Assembly (NCBI RefSeq): GCF_047730175.1
Contig: NZ_CP159833.1
Location: 1,674,001 to 1,738,000, forward strand
Source: Marifrigoribacter sp047730175
Lineage (GTDB): Bacteria > Bacteroidota > Bacteroidia > Flavobacteriales > Flavobacteriaceae
Reading direction: 5' to 3'
Length of the DNA: 64,000 nucleotides
Shown here in pieces: positions 62,099-64,000 of this stretch. Position 1 is the first letter of the stretch, and the number at the start of each line of letters is the position of its first letter. A program made the position numbers and the translations under genes. The notes below the pieces were generated by a model. The model saw only the letters and a list, made by a program, of their open reading frames with translations. It was not told where the DNA came from and did no database searches.

Positions 62099-63409
62099 AT
62101 GAGTATAGTTGCTATTGTAGGGAGACCCAATGTAGGAAAATCTACATTATTTAATCGTTTGATCCAACGCCGTGAAGCCATTGTTGACGCAGTGAGCGGT
62201 GTTACTCGTGACCGTCATTACGGAAAGAGTGATTGGAATGGTAAAGAATTTTCTGTAATTGATACAGGAGGGTATGTGGTTGGAAGTGATGACGTTTTTG
62301 AAGGTGAAATCGATAAACAAGTAGAATTGGCAATCGATGAAGCGGATGCAATTATTTTTATGACTGAAGTTGAAAGCGGAGTTACAGGAATGGATGAAGA
62401 TGTTTCAAAATTACTTCGGAAGTCTAACAAACCTGTATTTTTAGTAGTAAACAAAGTAGATAGTTCTAAAAGAGAGGGTGATGCTGTTGAGTTTTATTCT
62501 CTTGGATTTGATCGTTATTATACCATGTCGAGTATCAACGGAAGTGGTACAGGCGATTTATTAGATGATTTAGTAAAAGAATTACCTGACTCTGAAGATA
62601 TAAACCATGAAAATGTAACTTCCTTGCCAAGATTTGCGGTAGTGGGAAGACCGAATGCAGGGAAATCATCTTTTATCAATGCACTAATTGGTGAAGAAAG
62701 ATATATTGTAACTGATATTGCAGGTACCACAAGAGATAGTATTGATACCTATTACAATCGTTATGGATTCGAATTTAATCTGGTAGATACGGCAGGAATT
62801 AGAAGAAAGAGTAAAGTAAAAGAGGACCTAGAATTCTATTCAGTGATGCGTAGTGTTCGTGCCATTGAACATTGTGATGTTGTTATTGTAGTATTAGATG
62901 CCACTAGAGGATTTGATGGCCAAGTGCAAAAAATATTTTGGTTAGCACATAAAAACAACAAAGGAGTCATCATTTTAGTAAACAAATGGGACTTAGTTGA
63001 AAAGGATCATAAGAGTGTGAATGCATTTGAGAAAATAATCAGAAAAGAATGTGAACCTTTTATTGATGTGCCGATTGTTTTTATCTCTGTATTAAACAAG
63101 CAACGTATTTTTAAGGCTATTGAAAGTGCTGTTGAGGTTTTTAAAAATAGAACCAAGCGTATTAAAACAAGTGAGCTAAATGAAACAATGCTTAGTATTA
63201 TTGAAGCATATGAACCACCTGCAATAAAAGGGAAGTATGTACGAATTAAGTATTGTACACAATTGCCAACACCTTATCCTAGTTTTGCTTTTTTCGCCAA
63301 CTTACCACAGTATGTAAAAGAACCGTATAAGCGTTTTTTAGAAAATAAGTTAAGAGAGAAATATAATTTTCACGGAGTACCGGTAACGATTTATATTAGA
63401 AAGAAATAG
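62099..63409 (+). CDS. der: Ribosome biogenesis GTPase Der
   Basis: A 436-residue double-GTPase of 50S assembly. Domain 1: GRPNVGKST, DTGG, NKVD. Domain 2: GRPNAGKSS, DTAG, NKWD. A C-terminal KH-like domain ends VPVTIYIRKK. Both nucleotide sites look intact. The gene next to era pairs two ribosome-assembly GTPases. Confidence 0.98.
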   Translation: MSIVAIVGRPNVGKSTLFNRLIQRREAIVDAVSGVTRDRHYGKSDWNGKEFSVIDTGGYVVGSDDVFEGEIDKQVELAIDEADAIIFMTEVESGVTGMDEDVSKLLRKSNKPVFLVVNKVDSSKREGDAVEFYSLGFDRYYTMSSINGSGTGDLLDDLVKELPDSEDINHENVTSLPRFAVVGRPNAGKSSFINALIGEERYIVTDIAGTTRDSIDTYYNRYGFEFNLVDTAGIRRKSKVKEDLEFYSVMRSVRAIEHCDVVIVVLDATRGFDGQVQKIFWLAHKNNKGVIILVNKWDLVEKDHKSVNAFEKIIRKECEPFIDVPIVFISVLNKQRIFKAIESAVEVFKNRTKRIKTSELNETMLSIIEAYEPPAIKGKYVRIKYCTQLPTPYPSFAFFANLPQYVKEPYKRFLENKLREKYNFHGVPVTIYIRKK

Positions 63410-63516
63410 TTTTGCTTAATCAATAGTCAGTAGTGAAATTTCTAGTATTTTTTATACTACGGTGCTTGATTTTAATAACGGATTAAACGATTCAACAAAT
63501 CAACATTTGTTTGCGT

Positions 63517-63846
63517 TTATAAATTCTCTTTTATTTTAAGTAATTCAGATTTTACCGTTTCTAATTTTCGGATGATTTCAAAACGATCATACGTTTTTTG
63601 CTTGTTTTCCTTTAAATGAGTTTTTGCACCTTCGAGTGTAAAACCTCGTTCTTTTACCAAATGATAAATGAACTCCAGGTTTTTAATGTCCTCTGGTGTA
63701 AATTTTCGATTGCCTTTTGCATTTTTTTTAGGCTGTAATACGTCGAACTCCTTTTCCCAAAAACGTATTAATGAGGTGTTTACTGAAAATGCTTCAGCTA
63801 CTTCACCAATATTATAATATCTTTTTTCAGGTAGATCTACATGCAT
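63517..63846 (-). CDS. MerR-family transcriptional regulator
   Basis: A 109-residue protein consisting of a MerR helix-turn-helix (YYNIGEVAEAFSVNTSLIRFWEKEF with winged part VLQPKKNAKGNRKFTPEDI) and a helical tail that could form a dimer coiled coil. No ligand-binding domain. The ATG overlaps the stop of the upstream M23 peptidase gene by one base (TAATG), so they are coupled, an arrangement usual in Flavobacteriaceae. Confidence 0.93.
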   Translation of the reverse strand: MHVDLPEKRYYNIGEVAEAFSVNTSLIRFWEKEFDVLQPKKNAKGNRKFTPEDIKNLEFIYHLVKERGFTLEGAKTHLKENKQKTYDRFEIIRKLETVKSELLKIKENL

Positions 63847-64000
63847 TAGTCTAGAGATTGGTTTTCTTGTTCAGCAATTATTAATAATTCGGCAAATTCT
63901 TCCGGACTTAAGTTTCCGTAGTAAAAATTAATAGGATTGATACGTTCATTGTCTTTAAAAACTTCATAATGTAAATGAGGAGCTTCCGACCTTCCAGTAC
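63846..64000 (-). CDS. M23-family metallopeptidase, C-terminal fragment (continues beyond window)
   Basis: The last 50 codons of a gene entering from the right edge. It begins TGRSEAPHLHYEVFKD, the conserved LytM/M23 segment whose HxH binds zinc, and ends IIAEQENQSLD. Such peptidases cut peptidoglycan cross-bridges. Only the C-terminus is visible, so the anchor and length are unknown. Confidence 0.88.
   Translation of the reverse strand, partial: TGRSEAPHLHYEVFKDNERINPINFYYGNLSPEEFAELLIIAEQENQSLD

Overview
The window is AT-rich chromosomal DNA from a marine-type member of the Flavobacteriaceae (Bacteroidota). The evidence is a contiguous gldK-gldL-gldM-gldN locus for type IX secretion and gliding, an exosortase of the XrtF type, flavobacterial -7 promoter boxes (TAnnTTTG) ahead of many genes, Bacteroidota-style TonB receptors and 'VGIGTTTP'-headed surface proteins, and a proteorhodopsin with Met at the spectral tuning site beside blh. 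Genus cannot be fixed from sequence reading alone. Proteorhodopsin and ice-binding proteins together would fit a cold or sunlit marine habitat; that is inference.

Layout. 1-1983: a cut-off TPR lipoprotein and a DNA/RNA non-specific nuclease. 2002-9091 (minus): the cell-shape operon purH-mreB-mreC-mreD-mrdA-rodA. 9201-11965: an FtsX/MacB-type permease, a free-methionine-sulfoxide-reductase-like GAF protein and the exosortase pair. 12489-16500: a metal (probably copper) operon with a HYC_CC_PP-type protein, a TonB receptor, two HMA proteins (one fused to a MauE/DoxX-like membrane domain) and a small membrane protein. 16576-23299 (minus): miaB, a sigma-54 activator, lptE, a TPR protein, secG, groES and groEL. 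23531-24308: a decayed membrane-protein gene. 24418-32839: topA, an arginase-fold protein, gldKLMN. 32909-36391: an FAD oxidoreductase, an ABC-F ATPase, a CPXCG protein and an initiator tRNA.

36500-46000 is an accessory region. It holds a nonsense-split membrane gene with an XRE regulator, a lipoprotein gene with a broken signal peptide, an ISAon1-type transposase N-terminal remnant, a long perfect hairpin and a tandem array of four intact ice-binding-like (DUF3494) genes plus the remains of a fifth. In these proteins the DUF3494 domain appears circularly permuted and inserted into the middle of a C1q/BclA-like jelly roll. This is the most unusual structure in the window.

46077-64000: an MsbA-type ABC exporter, a HAD phosphatase and a TPR histidine kinase/response regulator pair with a tiny lipoprotein. 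Next comes the divergent blh/proteorhodopsin pair, enclosed by a direct duplication of the response-regulator 3' end and its downstream DNA; the non-coding part is almost identical although the coding part has diverged. Then follow a cluster of small secreted or Cys-rich proteins with a secreted thermonuclease, a vanadium-haloperoxidase-type lipoprotein, and housekeeping GTPases era and der, a MerR regulator and the end of an M23 peptidase.

Several genes carry nonsense or single-base homopolymer lesions (23531-24308, 36524-36910, 37580-38175). They look like recent decay, but sequencing error cannot be excluded for the homopolymer cases.
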